Assembly (NCBI GenBank): GCA_004299305.1
Contig: SCPZ01000070.1
Coordinates: 1 to 64,000, forward strand
Origin: Methylobacter sp.
Lineage (GTDB): Bacteria > Pseudomonadota > Gammaproteobacteria > Methylococcales > Methylomonadaceae
Direction: 5' to 3'
DNA: 64,000 bases
Made by a program: the position numbers and the translations under genes. This document shows, piece by piece, positions 17,851-28,105 of this stretch (position 1 is the stretch's first letter; each line of letters starts with the position of its first letter). The notes beneath the pieces are model-generated. The model did not search any database, was not told where the DNA came from, and saw nothing but the letters and a program-made list of their open reading frames with translations.

Positions 17851-18764
17851 AATACAACTACTACATCGCCGATGTATTTACCAAACAGATTTTCAGCGGC
17901 GCGCAAATAGCCGTGTTCCCGAATGCCGAGGGCTTAAGCAAAGAACAAATGCAACTGGTCGCCAGGGAGTTGAACCTATCGGAAACGGTGTTTGTCTTTC
18001 ATCCCGATAAACAAAATACCAAACGCGTGATGCGGATTTTTTCACCGCAAAGCGAAATCGATTTTGCCGGACATCCGATTATCGCCACCGCGTTTGTGTT
18101 GGCGAGTTGCGGCGACATTCAGTTGGATACCGCGATTACGCCGATGGTTTTCGAGCAAAATACCGGCCCGGTTAACGTCAATATTTCCGCAGAAGACGGC
18201 AAACCCAGTTTTGTGCAGTTCACTCGCAAAGTGACTTCGGTCATTGATTACTTCACCCCCAGCGATGACGAGTTGGCGAGCTTTCTGACCATACAGCCGT
18301 CGGAACTCGACCATAAAAAATATGCGATGCGGTTGGTGTCTTGCGGCGTTCCATACCTGATTGTCCCGGTTTGGCGTTATGAAAGTGTCAGAAATGCAAA
18401 ATTCAATTACGCGGCCTGGAGCCAATCGATTGCCCCGCAAACTGCCGCTCAGGAAATCCTGCTTTTTTCCCCGAAAACGCCGTATGCGGATGCGGATTTT
18501 AACGCCCGCCTGCTCGGTCCGCGGATCGGTATTCATGATGATCCGCCGGTCGGTAGCGCGATGCCTGCGTTTGCTTCGTATTTGTGCTCATTTGATTTTA
18601 TGCAAAAAGGCACCTACACCTTTACCGTGGATCGCGGCGATGAAACTAACCGCCGCAGTGTGCTAAACCTGGAAATGGATCATAAAGGTGAAAATACCCT
18701 GACTATCCGGGTTGGAGGCGCAGCGGTCATGGTGGCGGAAGGGGTAATGACTATTCCCGATTAG
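17847..18764 (+). CDS. PhzF-family isomerase/epimerase-like protein
   Basis: 305 aa of the PhzF (diaminopimelate-epimerase-like) fold. Conserved features are the catalytic glutamate in LNLSETVFV (about residue 45), the IDFAGHPIIAT loop (about 71-81) and the second-half loop DDPPVGSAMPAFASYL. Family members isomerise small acidic metabolites such as DHHA in phenazine synthesis, but most are of unknown substrate. Its start overlaps the nirD stop by 4 bp. Coupling to nitrite reductase is unusual and unexplained; no other phenazine genes are present. Confidence 0.88.
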   Translation: MKYNYYIADVFTKQIFSGAQIAVFPNAEGLSKEQMQLVARELNLSETVFVFHPDKQNTKRVMRIFSPQSEIDFAGHPIIATAFVLASCGDIQLDTAITPMVFEQNTGPVNVNISAEDGKPSFVQFTRKVTSVIDYFTPSDDELASFLTIQPSELDHKKYAMRLVSCGVPYLIVPVWRYESVRNAKFNYAAWSQSIAPQTAAQEILLFSPKTPYADADFNARLLGPRIGIHDDPPVGSAMPAFASYLCSFDFMQKGTYTFTVDRGDETNRRSVLNLEMDHKGENTLTIRVGGAAVMVAEGVMTIPD

Positions 18765-18798
18765 GGATTTTTATGATCATATTCCGGAAAATATAAAA

Positions 18799-19254
18799 AT
18801 GATTAACATACGAACCGCAAAATCCGATGATGTTCCGCAACTGGTGGCGCTTTTAAAAGCCTTGTTTGCTATTGAAGCGGATTTTGATTTTGACCCGGAC
18901 AAACAAACGCGGGGATTGCAACTATTGTTAAACAACAGCCAGGCGTGTATTTTGGTGGCCGAGTCGACTGAGGATAACAAACTGCGGGGCATGTGCAGCA
19001 TACAGGTTTTGATTTCCACAGCGGAAGGCGGCGCGGTAGGCCTGCTTGAGGATCTGGTTGTGACGGCTGATTGCCGCAATCAGGGTATTGGCGCAAAACT
19101 GCTTGCCGAGGCCGTTTGCTGGGCTGAACGGCAAGGACTTAAACGTTTGCAGTTGCTAGCGGATAAAAATAACTCACCTGCATTGGTATTTTATGAAAAA
19201 CAGGACTGGCAATCGACGCAGTTGGTTTGTTTAAAGCGACCGTTAGAAAAGTAG
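18799..19254 (+). CDS. GNAT-family N-acetyltransferase
   Basis: 151 aa. The acetyl-CoA-binding motif A is clear (VGLLEDLVVTADCRNQGIGAKLL in the middle), followed by motif B (PALVFYEKQDW). The acceptor cannot be predicted. It is 34 bp after the PhzF-like gene on the same strand and may belong to the nirBD transcript. Confidence 0.85.
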   Translation: MINIRTAKSDDVPQLVALLKALFAIEADFDFDPDKQTRGLQLLLNNSQACILVAESTEDNKLRGMCSIQVLISTAEGGAVGLLEDLVVTADCRNQGIGAKLLAEAVCWAERQGLKRLQLLADKNNSPALVFYEKQDWQSTQLVCLKRPLEK

Positions 19255-19277
19255 AACTACTCCGGGCTAAATTTTAT

Positions 19278-19314
19278 AATAGAACACGGATGCCAAAAGT
19301 AAGCGCCTCTACGG
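19278..19314 (+). repeat. Dispersed repeat B fragment
   Basis: AGAACACGGATGCCAAAAG followed by TAAGCGCCTCTA matches 35808-35843 on the opposite strand almost base for base, and its first part matches repeat B at 1397-1411. About 25 bp downstream, CCCTGCAATCCCTGCCGGTA (19338-19357) resembles the ATTCCGGCAGGGATTGCCGG repeat at 42.1 kb. The rest of 19315-19793 shows no gene. Confidence 0.6.
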
Positions 19315-19793
19315 CCGCATGGATGCAGTCGTGGATCCCTGCAATCCCTGCCGGTATGACGGTGTCCCGCTGGCACTTATGTATAAAGATGAGCGCTCCG
19401 GCGTGGGAACTATTAGGGCTGAGGGAGGGGGTATTTATTGCGAGTTACCTTACTTGATTTTATAGCCCATTCTAAAGTTAAACGGTTTTAGAGTAAGATG
19501 GGAGCAAGATACATTCAGAAGAAAAATTACTACACGCCCGATTACGCCGTCTCTGCAATCCGCTCAACCAGCCCGAATCACTTATCATCACCCCTACTGT
19601 TTTTGTAAAAAAACCGCAGTAAAATGAATTTTAAAATCAGGAGTATTAATCAGACAGAAGAATTACTGCGTGCCGCAGCAAAAACAAAAAATGGAATTTT
19701 TAAACTAATCTAGTAATTAATGCAGTTTATCAACAGCCAATTTACAGCCACCGACTAAACAATTTTGAAATCTTTATGAATTAAAGGTCTATA

Positions 19794-19884
19794 TGGCGGA
19801 GAGTGAGGGATTCGAACCCTCGATGCGCTTTTGGCACATACTCCCTTAGCAGGGGAGCGCCTTCGGCCTCTCGGCCAACTCTCC
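19794..19884 (-). tRNA. tRNA-Ser (anticodon GCU)
   Basis: Reading the minus strand: acceptor GGAGAGU pairs with ACUCUCC, anticodon stem-loop CUCCC-CUGCUAA-GGGAG gives anticodon GCU, the long variable arm is typical of class II tRNA-Ser, and the T-loop is GGUUCGAAUCC. The discriminator G and an encoded CCA end at 19794. It is 202 bp from csrA on the same strand, the classic gammaproteobacterial order. Confidence 0.97.
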
Positions 19885-20086
19885 AAATAGATTATCTATC
19901 CCTTTAGGCTACGGCCTTGTGCCTAGAGATAATTTTGAGAGGAAACCTCCCAAAAAACTAACATAAATCCTTTTTAGCTAATCGCTAAACGACTTCAAAA
20001 TAACATGTTACGAAGTCTTTTATATCTTACTTAACTATTAAAGTTTACCACCAGCTGCTGAATGCCTATGGCGTTCAACTATAATT

Positions 20087-20287
20087 TTATTCTTCAGCCC
20101 CTGTCAAGCCTACAGATCCATTTTGCTCTTTCTTGATCCTCTCATAGATCTCTTCCCTGTGTACAGAGACTTCTTTTGGTGCGTTAACACCTATGCGAAC
20201 CTGATTTCCTTTAACCCCAAGAACAGTGACTGTAACTTCATCACCAATCATCAAAGTCTCCCCTACCCGACGAGTCAAGATAAGCAT
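20087..20287 (-). CDS. csrA: Carbon storage regulator CsrA/RsmA
   Basis: 66 aa, starting [15 protein letters not shown], with the RNA-binding residues of strand 5 ([19 protein letters not shown], including the key Arg near 44). The homodimer binds GGA motifs in mRNA leaders and alters translation or stability, classically of glycogen, biofilm and motility genes. A GGGAG site lies 5 nt upstream of the ATG. It follows lysC by 93 bp with a hairpin between. This genome also encodes FliW (51456), a direct CsrA antagonist in other phyla, so CsrA here may be controlled by protein as well as by small RNAs. Confidence 0.97.
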   Translation of the reverse strand: MLILTRRVGETLMIGDEVTVTVLGVKGNQVRIGVNAPKEVSVHREEIYERIKKEQNGSVGLTGAEE

Positions 20288-20313
20288 GGCTACTCCCTAT
20301 ATATGTTAAAAAC

Positions 20314-20334
20314 GTACTGCTTTTTAAACAGTAC
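20314..20334 (-). terminator. Hairpin with T-run between lysC and csrA
   Basis: On the minus strand GTACTG and CAGTAC form a 6-bp stem around a 9-nt loop, followed by GTTTTTAAC. It is a weak intrinsic terminator or attenuator 27 nt before the csrA ATG. It could partly insulate csrA from lysC. Confidence 0.5.
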
Positions 20335-20380
20335 CCAACCAAGACGGGCAATTATAGCAGATTTTTCTTATAAATAAAGC

Positions 20381-21607
20381 CTAAGATTCGATTTCCTGAT
20401 CTAATTTAAATGCGGCGTGTAGCGCCCTGACCGCAAGCTCTAAATATTTTTCATCGACAACGACCGATATTTTAATCTCGGATGTTGAAATCATCCTAAT
20501 GTTAATGCCTTCATCAGCCAGCGCCTTAAACATGGTGCTGGCAATACCAGCATGAGAGCGCATACCTACACCGACAATCGACACTTTTACGATGCTGTCG
20601 TCGCCGGTAACGTTTCTGGCACCCAGTTCCGCACAGGTTTGATCAAGCAAGGCTTTCGCCCGCTGATAATCATTGCGATGCACGGTAAAGGTAAAATCGG
20701 TAGTCGCATCATCGGCGATATTCTGGATGATCATATCGATCTCGATATTGGCATCGGCAATCGGTCCCAAAATTTTAAATGCAACTCCCGGCAAATCAGG
20801 CACGCCGGTGATGGTTAATTTAGCCTCATCCCGATTAAACGCGATTCCTGAAATTAAAGCACTTTCCACTTGTGATTCCTCGTAGGTAATGAGCGTACCC
20901 TTACCTTCTGTAAATGATGATAATACGCGCAATGCAACGTTATATTTGCCGGCAAATTCCACCGACCTGATCTGCAATACTTTCGAGCCCAGGCTGGCCA
21001 TTTCCAGCATTTCCTCAAAGGTGATTTTATCCAGCCTGCGGGCTTTCGGCTCCACTCTGGGATCGGTGGTGTAAACGCCGTCGACATCGGTATAAATATG
21101 GCATTCATCGGCTTTTAAGGCTGCCGCCAACGCCACCGCAGTGGTATCCGACCCGCCGCGCCCCAGTGTGGTGATGTTGCCGTGTTCATCCACGCCCTGA
21201 AAACCCGCAACCACGACCACCTTGCCTTCGTTAAGATGAGCTCGGATGCGCGCATCGTCTATCTTGCGTATCCGCGCTTTGGTGTGGCTGCTGTCGGTCA
21301 GGATTTTCACCTGGCTGCCGGTATAAGAACAGGCATCGCAGTCCAGCTCATGCAAAGCCATGCTTAACAGCGAAACGGTGACCTGCTCGCCGGTTGACAA
21401 CAACACGTCCATTTCCCGCTCGTTAGGGGTTTTCTGCATGTCTTTCGCCAATGCAACCAGTCGGTTGGTTTCACCACTCATCGCAGAAACTACGACAACG
21501 ATTTGATCGCCTAGGTCGTGAGCTTGTTTAACCTTTTCGGCGACCGCTTTGATGCGCTCGACATTTCCTACCGAGGTGCCGCCAAATTTGTATACGTATA
21601 ATGCCAT
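20381..21607 (-). CDS. lysC: Aspartate kinase
   Basis: 408 aa. Catalyses ATP-dependent phosphorylation of aspartate, the first step to lysine, threonine and methionine. It starts MALYVYKFGGTSVGNVERI (KFGGTS signature), has the GRGGSDTTAVALA and YTDVDGVYTTDPR motifs, and two C-terminal ACT domains (about 265-405) for feedback control. It is the monofunctional class, without a homoserine dehydrogenase part. It is 14 bp after alaS. Confidence 0.95.
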   Translation of the reverse strand: MALYVYKFGGTSVGNVERIKAVAEKVKQAHDLGDQIVVVVSAMSGETNRLVALAKDMQKTPNEREMDVLLSTGEQVTVSLLSMALHELDCDACSYTGSQVKILTDSSHTKARIRKIDDARIRAHLNEGKVVVVAGFQGVDEHGNITTLGRGGSDTTAVALAAALKADECHIYTDVDGVYTTDPRVEPKARRLDKITFEEMLEMASLGSKVLQIRSVEFAGKYNVALRVLSSFTEGKGTLITYEESQVESALISGIAFNRDEAKLTITGVPDLPGVAFKILGPIADANIEIDMIIQNIADDATTDFTFTVHRNDYQRAKALLDQTCAELGARNVTGDDSIVKVSIVGVGMRSHAGIASTMFKALADEGINIRMISTSEIKISVVVDEKYLELAVRALHAAFKLDQEIES

Positions 21608-21621
21608 TTAATAAATCCTTC

Positions 21622-24234
21622 TTACGCGCCAAGTTGCGTTTGCACCCAAGCCGGAACCTGCGCCAATGCATCAGCCAAGCCGGATGGATCATTACCACCA
21701 GCCTGAGCCATATCCGGCCTGCCGCCGCCCTTTCCGCCGACTTGAGTAGCGACAAAATTCACCAAATCACCGGCTTTTATTTGAGCCATCCGGTCTTTAG
21801 TCACACCGGCAATCAGACTAACCTTGTCACCGTCGACGACCGCCAAAACAATCGCCGCACTGCCTAGTTTATTCTTTAACTGATCGACCATGTCTTTCAG
21901 GGATTTGGCATCGACGCCTTCCAACTTGACCGCCAATACCTTGATGCCATCGACATCGACAGCCTGAGCGCCCAGCTCGTTACCCGCAGAACTGGCAAGC
22001 TTTGCATTCAAGCGCTCCAACTGTTTTTCCAGAAGCCGGTTTTTCTCTATCAGCTGCTCGACTTTTTCCGGCGCTTTTTCCGGCGCGCTTTTGACCAATC
22101 CGGCAACATTGGCAAGCGCCTGGTCGCGACCAGCTATCCAGTCAATACAACCGCCGCCGGTTACCGCTTCGATACGCCTGACGCCCGAGGCCACACCGGT
22201 TTCGTTAATAATTTTAAAACAACCTATATCCCCTGCCCTTTCAACATGGGTGCCACCGCAAAGTTCGGTTGAAAATTCGCCGATTTTCAACACCCGGACT
22301 TCATCGCCGTATTTTTCGCCGAACAAGGCCATCGCACCGGCTTTAACCGCGTCATCTTTTGCCATGACTTGCGAGATAACAGGATTATTTGCCCGAATCT
22401 GCTCGTTAACGATGCGTTCAACGGTACTGATTTCGGAAGCTGTTACCGGCTCAAAGTGGGAAAAGTCGAAGCGCAAGCGTTCGGGATTAACCAATGATCC
22501 TTTCTGCGCAACATGATCCCCCAAGACCTGCCTGAGTGCGGCATGAAGCAAATGGGTCGCAGAATGGTTAAGCTCGGTCGCCTTTCTGTATGCCGCACTG
22601 ACACGGGCATCGCATAACTGGCCGTTAGTCAAAATCCCCGAAATCAACCTGCCTTTATGCAAGAACAGATTGCCGCCCTGTTTTTGGGTGTCGGTGACTT
22701 CAAACACCGTGCCATCCGCCTCGATTTTTCCGCAGTCGCCGATCTGGCCGCCGGACTCTGCATAGAACGGCGTCTTGTCCAAAATAACAACGCCCTCTTC
22801 GCCGTCTTGCAAGCTGTCTACCGGCTGGCCTTGTTTAAAAAGGCCGATGATATGCACTTGGTCATCCAGATGCTCGTAGCCGGTAAATTCGGTCTGCGCA
22901 TCGAGCTTTATATCCTGGTCGTAATCGGCGCCAAAACTGCTTGCAGAGCGCGCTCTGTCTCGCTGAGCCGACATCGCCGTTTCAAATCCGTCATGATCGA
23001 CGGTCAGCTGGTGTTCACGGGCAAAATCGGCGGTCAAATCGACAGGAAAACCATAAGTATCGTAAAGCTGGAATACGGTATCACCAGGAATAACCGTACC
23101 TTCCATCTTAGCGACGCAGGCTTCCAGAATCTTCATACCCTGCTCCAGGGTTTCCGCAAAACGCTCTTCTTCTTTTTTCAAGACGCGCTCAACCTGGGCT
23201 TGCGCGGCTTTAAGCTCGGGGAAAGCCTCGCCCATTTCCTCGGCCAACGGCGCAACCAGTTTATAAAAGAACACATCGCGGATGCCCAAACGATAGCCGT
23301 GCCGAATCGCGCGACGGATAATGCGGCGCACCACATAACCGCGCCCCTCGTTGGACGGCATCACGCCATCCGCCACCAGGAATGCGCAAGAACGTATGTG
23401 ATCGGCAATTACCCGTAATGAACTAAGCGTCAAATCGTTAGTACCGGCCAATTCGGCCGCCGCTTTTAACAATTTTTGGAATAAATCGATCTCGTAATTA
23501 CTGTGTACGCCTTGCAACACTGCTGCAATACGCTCCAGGCCCATGCCGGTATCGACCGATGGTTTCGGCAACTGCGTCAACGTGCCGTCAGCGGAACGGT
23601 CGTATTGCATGAATACTAAGTTCCAGATTTCAATATAGCGGTCGCCGTCTTCATCCGGCGAGCCGGGAGGACCACCGGCAATGCCCTCGCCATGATCGTA
23701 GAATATTTCGGTGCAAGGCCCGCAAGGCCCGACATCGCCCATCGACCAGAAATTATCCTTGGCACCGATTCTGGAGAACCGGTTCTTATCTATGCCGACA
23801 TCGTCCAGCCAGATTTTTTCCGCTTCCGAATCTTCATCGAAAACGGTAACCCATAATTTTTCCGCCGGAATTTCCAACTCCTTGGTCAAAAAATCCCAAG
23901 CAAAATGTATCGCTTCTTTTTTGAAATAATCGCCGAAACTGAAATTACCCAGCATTTCAAAAAAAGTATGATGCCTTGCGGTATAGCCGACGTTTTCCAG
24001 GTCGTTATGCTTGCCGCCCGCCCGTACGCAACGCTGACTGGTCGCGGCCTTGTTATAGTCGCGATGGTCTCTGCCCAAAAACACATCCTTAAACTGCACC
24101 ATACCCGCATTGGTGAACAACAAAGTCGGATCATTGCCCGGAATCAGCGAACTTGAAGGCTGTACGGAATGCCCACGCTCGCGAAAAAACTCCAGAAAGG
24201 CGGTGCGCAACTCGGCGCTAGTCATCTTTTTCAT
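21622..24234 (-). CDS. alaS: Alanyl-tRNA synthetase
   Basis: 870 aa, full length. Class II aminoacylation core at the N-terminus ([18 protein letters not shown]; motif 2 with [16 protein letters not shown]), editing domain with the zinc-binding [11 protein letters not shown] (HxxxH) and [14 protein letters not shown] motifs near residues 565-675, then the C-Ala domain. Lies in the recA-recX-alaS-lysC order. Confidence 0.97.
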   Translation of the reverse strand: MKKMTSAELRTAFLEFFRERGHSVQPSSSLIPGNDPTLLFTNAGMVQFKDVFLGRDHRDYNKAATSQRCVRAGGKHNDLENVGYTARHHTFFEMLGNFSFGDYFKKEAIHFAWDFLTKELEIPAEKLWVTVFDEDSEAEKIWLDDVGIDKNRFSRIGAKDNFWSMGDVGPCGPCTEIFYDHGEGIAGGPPGSPDEDGDRYIEIWNLVFMQYDRSADGTLTQLPKPSVDTGMGLERIAAVLQGVHSNYEIDLFQKLLKAAAELAGTNDLTLSSLRVIADHIRSCAFLVADGVMPSNEGRGYVVRRIIRRAIRHGYRLGIRDVFFYKLVAPLAEEMGEAFPELKAAQAQVERVLKKEEERFAETLEQGMKILEACVAKMEGTVIPGDTVFQLYDTYGFPVDLTADFAREHQLTVDHDGFETAMSAQRDRARSASSFGADYDQDIKLDAQTEFTGYEHLDDQVHIIGLFKQGQPVDSLQDGEEGVVILDKTPFYAESGGQIGDCGKIEADGTVFEVTDTQKQGGNLFLHKGRLISGILTNGQLCDARVSAAYRKATELNHSATHLLHAALRQVLGDHVAQKGSLVNPERLRFDFSHFEPVTASEISTVERIVNEQIRANNPVISQVMAKDDAVKAGAMALFGEKYGDEVRVLKIGEFSTELCGGTHVERAGDIGCFKIINETGVASGVRRIEAVTGGGCIDWIAGRDQALANVAGLVKSAPEKAPEKVEQLIEKNRLLEKQLERLNAKLASSAGNELGAQAVDVDGIKVLAVKLEGVDAKSLKDMVDQLKNKLGSAAIVLAVVDGDKVSLIAGVTKDRMAQIKAGDLVNFVATQVGGKGGGRPDMAQAGGNDPSGLADALAQVPAWVQTQLGA

Positions 24235-24270
24235 AATAAATGCTTTTAAAATAATCGGGTTACGCTAACC

Positions 24271-24765
24271 CTATCTATAACTTATGGTGTTAATATTCAA
24301 ATGATCAAATAACGCCCCGATCATTGCGCCGGAAAAGCCGCGCTGCAATAAAAAACGGCTGCGTTTTGCCCACTCATTGCGCTCCAACACAGTGTCATGG
24401 GGATATTTTTTACGGTAAACCTGTTCCAGCAGTTCCATCCAGCTACCGGCCTCTTTTTGCACTATGCCATCAAGATCGAACACTGTTATGCCGTTTTGTT
24501 TGAGCTCATAGTCTACGCGTATAGGTCCGTAGCCCTTCTGGATACGGAATCTGGCATAGCTTTCCGCGTACCGTAGATCGTCTTGCCAACCCTGTTCGGC
24601 CAGCTCATCAATCACCGGCAACGCGTCATCCCTATCAAAACCTCTTAACGCCAATTTAGCCAACAATTCCTTCTGACTGTGCTCTCTTCGCGCCAGTAGA
24701 CGCAGGCAAACTTCCTTGATTTCCTTTACGACCTGAGGCCTTGCATCCTTACTTTCTTCAATCAA
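24271..24765 (-). CDS. recX: Regulatory protein RecX
   Basis: 164 aa of three-helix RecX repeats (CLRLLARREHSQKELLAKLALRGF is the first). RecX caps and limits RecA filaments. The likely start is TTG at 24765, 6 nt after the recA stop, with no separate strong ribosome site, so it is probably translated by coupling at a lower level than RecA. Confidence 0.9.
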   Translation of the reverse strand: MIEESKDARPQVVKEIKEVCLRLLARREHSQKELLAKLALRGFDRDDALPVIDELAEQGWQDDLRYAESYARFRIQKGYGPIRVDYELKQNGITVFDLDGIVQKEAGSWMELLEQVYRKKYPHDTVLERNEWAKRSRFLLQRGFSGAMIGALFDHLNINTISYR

Positions 24766-24771
24766 AACCGG

Positions 24772-25815
24772 CTACTCGTCCTCGTCAACAACAACCGAAG
24801 GCTCATCAATCAACGGAGCGACTTTTTTAGCAAAAGCCTCAGCCCTTATTTTAGCTTCAATTTCTTTGGCTTTTTCAGGATGCTCTTTCAAGAAGGTTTT
24901 TACATTATCCTTGCCTTGGCCGATTTTTTCACTGCCGTAACTGTACCAAGAACCCGATTTCTGGATAAATCCGTAACTTACGCCAAGATCAACCAATTCA
25001 CCCAAAAAGGAAATACCTTCGCCGTATAAAATCTCAAACTCGGCCTGCCTGAAAGGCGGCGCGACTTTATTCTTGACGACTTTTACCCGCGTTTCATTGC
25101 CGATAACTTCTTCGCCCTTTTTAACCGAACCAATACGCCGAATATCCAGCCGCACTGAAGCGTAAAACTTAAGCGCATTACCGCCGGTGGTAGTTTCCGG
25201 GCTGCCGAACATCACGCCGATTTTCATCCTGATCTGGTTAATAAAAATAACCAGCGTATTGGAACGCTTGATATTACCGGTTAATTTCCGTAAAGCCTGG
25301 GACATCAACCGCGCCTGCAAGCCCATATGGGAATCGCCCATATCACCTTCGATCTCGGCTTTAGGCGTAAGCGCCGCCACCGAATCGACCACAACCACAT
25401 CAACCGCGCCGGAACGCACCAGCATGTCGGTAATTTCCAACGCCTGTTCGCCGGTATCCGGCTGGGAAACCAGCAAGTCATCAACATTAACGCCGATTTT
25501 TTCGGCATAACTCGGATCCAAAGCATGTTCGGCATCGACAAATGCCGCCGTGCCGCCGAGCTTTTGCATCTCGGCAATCACTTGCAGCGTCAACGTGGTT
25601 TTACCGGACGATTCAGGGCCGTAAATTTCAATAACACGACCGCGAGGCAAACCGCCGCAGCCCAACGCAATATCCAAGCCTAAAGAACCGGTAGAAACCA
25701 CATCGATGTCACGCGAAGCCGCCACATCGCCCATGCGCATCACCGAGCCCTTGCCGAATTGCTTTTCAATCTGCATCAGCGCCGCGCCTAGCGCTTTCTT
25801 TTTGTTCTCATCCAT
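24772..25815 (-). CDS. recA: Recombinase RecA
   Basis: 347 aa. DNA-dependent ATPase for homologous recombination and LexA self-cleavage. Walker [10 protein letters not shown] (about 67-75), the MAW region [18 protein letters not shown], Walker [11 protein letters not shown], and L2-loop surroundings [18 protein letters not shown] lies 10 nt before the ATG. The upstream 210 bp have no clear LexA box of the CTG-N10-CAG form. Confidence 0.98.
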   Translation of the reverse strand: MDENKKKALGAALMQIEKQFGKGSVMRMGDVAASRDIDVVSTGSLGLDIALGCGGLPRGRVIEIYGPESSGKTTLTLQVIAEMQKLGGTAAFVDAEHALDPSYAEKIGVNVDDLLVSQPDTGEQALEITDMLVRSGAVDVVVVDSVAALTPKAEIEGDMGDSHMGLQARLMSQALRKLTGNIKRSNTLVIFINQIRMKIGVMFGSPETTTGGNALKFYASVRLDIRRIGSVKKGEEVIGNETRVKVVKNKVAPPFRQAEFEILYGEGISFLGELVDLGVSYGFIQKSGSWYSYGSEKIGQGKDNVKTFLKEHPEKAKEIEAKIRAEAFAKKVAPLIDEPSVVVDEDE

Positions 25816-26026
25816 TATGTAGTGCCCTTTACGCCCTGCGGCTATGTCGGTTAGAAAGAAATATCGCCAAAATCAAACTGTTCATTATCACATACAGGCC
25901 GGGCTTCGGATAGTCTTGATTTACCGGAAAGCATTAAGATGGCGACATCTGTAGGTTGAACATCCCTGTTTATGCACATACGCATCAAGCCAAAAACAAC
26001 CGAACAAAACAAAAACCCTATCTTGC

Positions 26027-26887
26027 CTACCCGTTGCCATTCAGTACGGCCAAATCAGCTGCGCTAAGTTTCAAATCAAGCGCTCCGACATTCTCCTCAA
26101 GGTGACGGAGTGAACTGGTGCCGGGAATCGGGAGCATGACCGGTGAGGAACATAAACACCAAGCCAAAATAACTTGTGCTTCAGTCGCCCCCAAATCCTT
26201 TGCTATTTTTTTCACCTGAGTCAATTTGTTGTTTACCGTGTTGGGGTTTAAATGCTCTCCCCCGGAAAATGGATACCACGGTATAAAAGCAATCCCCTCA
26301 TGCTCGCAAATCTTTAATACTTCTGCGGAATCCCTATCCAGCATGTTGTACCGGTTCTGAACGCTAGCAACATCGACAAGCTCTTGCACCTCTAGCAGTT
26401 GTTTAACATCAACATTCGATACGCCGATATGACGAATTTTCCCCTCTTTCTGTAAATCCGCCAATGCGCCTATTGATTCACGTAAAGGCACATTCGGATC
26501 CGGCGCATGAAGTTGATATAAACCGATGCAATCGAGTTTTAATCGCCGCAAACTCGCTTCACATGCCGAACGCAATCGCTCCGGCCTAGCATCCCTGTCC
26601 CAAATGCTTGGCCCCGGCCTTACCAAGCCGCCTTTAGTTGCGATCAGCACATGTTCAGGGTATGGATACAACGCTTCACAAATAAGTTCTTCGTTACAAT
26701 AAGGGCCATAGGAATCGGCGGTATCAATAAAATTCACGCCTAGCTCAAGCGCTTTCCTGAGCACCGATATGGCCTCGCTTTTATTCGAAGGATAGCCCCA
26801 AATGCCCGCCCCGGTTAAGCGCATAGCCCCGTATCCAAGCCTGCAAACTTTTATCTCTCCAATTTGGATCTCATTTTGTACATTCAT
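26027..26887 (-). CDS. Aldo/keto reductase
   Basis: 286 aa TIM-barrel NADPH oxidoreductase. The catalytic tetrad is present: D and Y in FIDTADSYGPYCNEE, K in VLIATKGG and H in YQLHAPDP. Substrate unknown. A single gene divergent from the threonine operon; the two starts are about 260 bp apart. Confidence 0.9.
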   Translation of the reverse strand: MNVQNEIQIGEIKVCRLGYGAMRLTGAGIWGYPSNKSEAISVLRKALELGVNFIDTADSYGPYCNEELICEALYPYPEHVLIATKGGLVRPGPSIWDRDARPERLRSACEASLRRLKLDCIGLYQLHAPDPNVPLRESIGALADLQKEGKIRHIGVSNVDVKQLLEVQELVDVASVQNRYNMLDRDSAEVLKICEHEGIAFIPWYPFSGGEHLNPNTVNNKLTQVKKIAKDLGATEAQVILAWCLCSSPVMLPIPGTSSLRHLEENVGALDLKLSAADLAVLNGNG

Positions 26888-27038
26888 GGCAAAGCTACTC
26901 CTTTAAAGATAAATCATGGTTCGATTGATAGATACACTACAAGTTGGCTGATTGCAATGAATTATGGGAAGGATTTAAATTTGACATGTGCTTGATTTAT
27001 TTTGAATAGAAGACTGCATCAAAAGCCAGGAGATATTT

Positions 27039-27058
27039 ACAGATGGAATGTTATCTGT
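27039..27058 (+). repeat. Palindromic repeat C, shortened copy
   Basis: ACAGAT joins directly to GGAATGTTATCTGT, so it looks like repeat C with the left half of the stem mostly lost. The right flank TTCAAGTTATTTAGC resembles the flanks of full copies. It lies about 90 bp before the threonine dehydrogenase-like gene. Confidence 0.5.
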
Positions 27059-27148
27059 TCAAGTTATTTAGCTTTCATTGCTAAGCGCTCAAGCGCAATA
27101 AGGCGTACCCTATGGTCCATTCCCCTTAACAAAACAGCGAAGATGCTG

Positions 27149-28093
27149 ATGAAAAAAATACTGGTAACCGGTGCAACCGGGCAAATCGGCTTGGAATTAA
27201 CAATAGCCTTGCGCAATAAATATGGCGCCGAAAATGTGCTGGCGGCAGGACACAAAAGACCCGCCTTGACCGAACTGACCCAATCGGGGCCTTATTACCG
27301 CCTGGATGTGCGCGATGCATCGGCACTCCATCAAATCGTAGAAACACACAATGTCGATACGATTTTTCATCTCGCCTCCTTGCTTTCCGCCGTTGCCGAA
27401 CAAAACCCGCAGCAAGCCTGGGACGTCAATATAAACGGTTTGATCAATGTACTGGAAACATCCAGAACACATCAATGCGCGCTGTTCTTCCCCAGCTCCA
27501 TAGCGGCTTTCGGCCCGAAAACCCCGCCCCTGGATACACCGCAGGATACTATCCAGAGACCAACAACCATCTACGGTATAACCAAGGTTTCAGGCGAACT
27601 GCTGTGCAATTATTATCATCATCGTTTTGGCGTCGATGCACGCGGCTTACGGTATCCGGGGCTGATTTCCAGCAAAACCCTGCCCGGCGGAGGCACCACC
27701 GATTATGCAGTGGATATTTTTTATGCGGCGATAAAAGCGCAGCATTACGAATGTTTCCTGCGAGCCGATACGCAACTGGATATGATGTACATGCCCGACG
27801 CTATCGATGCCGCTATTCACTTGATGTCAGCGGACAGCAAACAGCTAACGCACCGAAACGCGTTTAATGTGACGGCCATGAGCTTCACCCCGCACCAGCT
27901 GGCGACGGAAATACAAAAGCATATTCCCCAATTCACCATCGCTTACAACGTCGATCCATTACGGCAGGCGATTGCCGATTCCTGGCCCAGGCACATGAAC
28001 GACAGCGCCGCCAAAGCCGAATGGGGCTGGCAGGCTCAGTTCGATTTACCGGCAATGGTCGAGGATATGCTGGAGAAGATTACGCTCAAATAA
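27149..28093 (+). CDS. Epimerase-type L-threonine 3-dehydrogenase
   Basis: 314 aa from ATG 27149 (MKKILVTGATGQIG); ATG 27143 two codons earlier is possible. It is an extended SDR protein: NAD motif TGATGQIG, catalytic SSIAAFGPKTP region and YGITK (YxxxK). The family includes the short-chain-type threonine dehydrogenases that oxidise threonine to 2-amino-3-ketobutyrate. The assignment rests on the 2-amino-3-ketobutyrate CoA ligase-like gene 12 bp downstream. A nucleotide-sugar epimerase is the alternative. Confidence 0.78.
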   Translation: MKKILVTGATGQIGLELTIALRNKYGAENVLAAGHKRPALTELTQSGPYYRLDVRDASALHQIVETHNVDTIFHLASLLSAVAEQNPQQAWDVNINGLINVLETSRTHQCALFFPSSIAAFGPKTPPLDTPQDTIQRPTTIYGITKVSGELLCNYYHHRFGVDARGLRYPGLISSKTLPGGGTTDYAVDIFYAAIKAQHYECFLRADTQLDMMYMPDAIDAAIHLMSADSKQLTHRNAFNVTAMSFTPHQLATEIQKHIPQFTIAYNVDPLRQAIADSWPRHMNDSAAKAEWGWQAQFDLPAMVEDMLEKITLK

Positions 28094-28105
28094 ACGGAGG
28101 CGTTT

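Noticed and set aside
25816-26026. LexA box before recA
   Set aside because: The best candidate is CTG-N14-CAG, not the 16-bp CTG-N10-CAG form, so no SOS operator is claimed.
26940-26965. Sigma54 -24/-12 promoter upstream of the threonine operon
   Set aside because: TTGGCTGATTGCA has the right words but the GG-GC spacing is too short.
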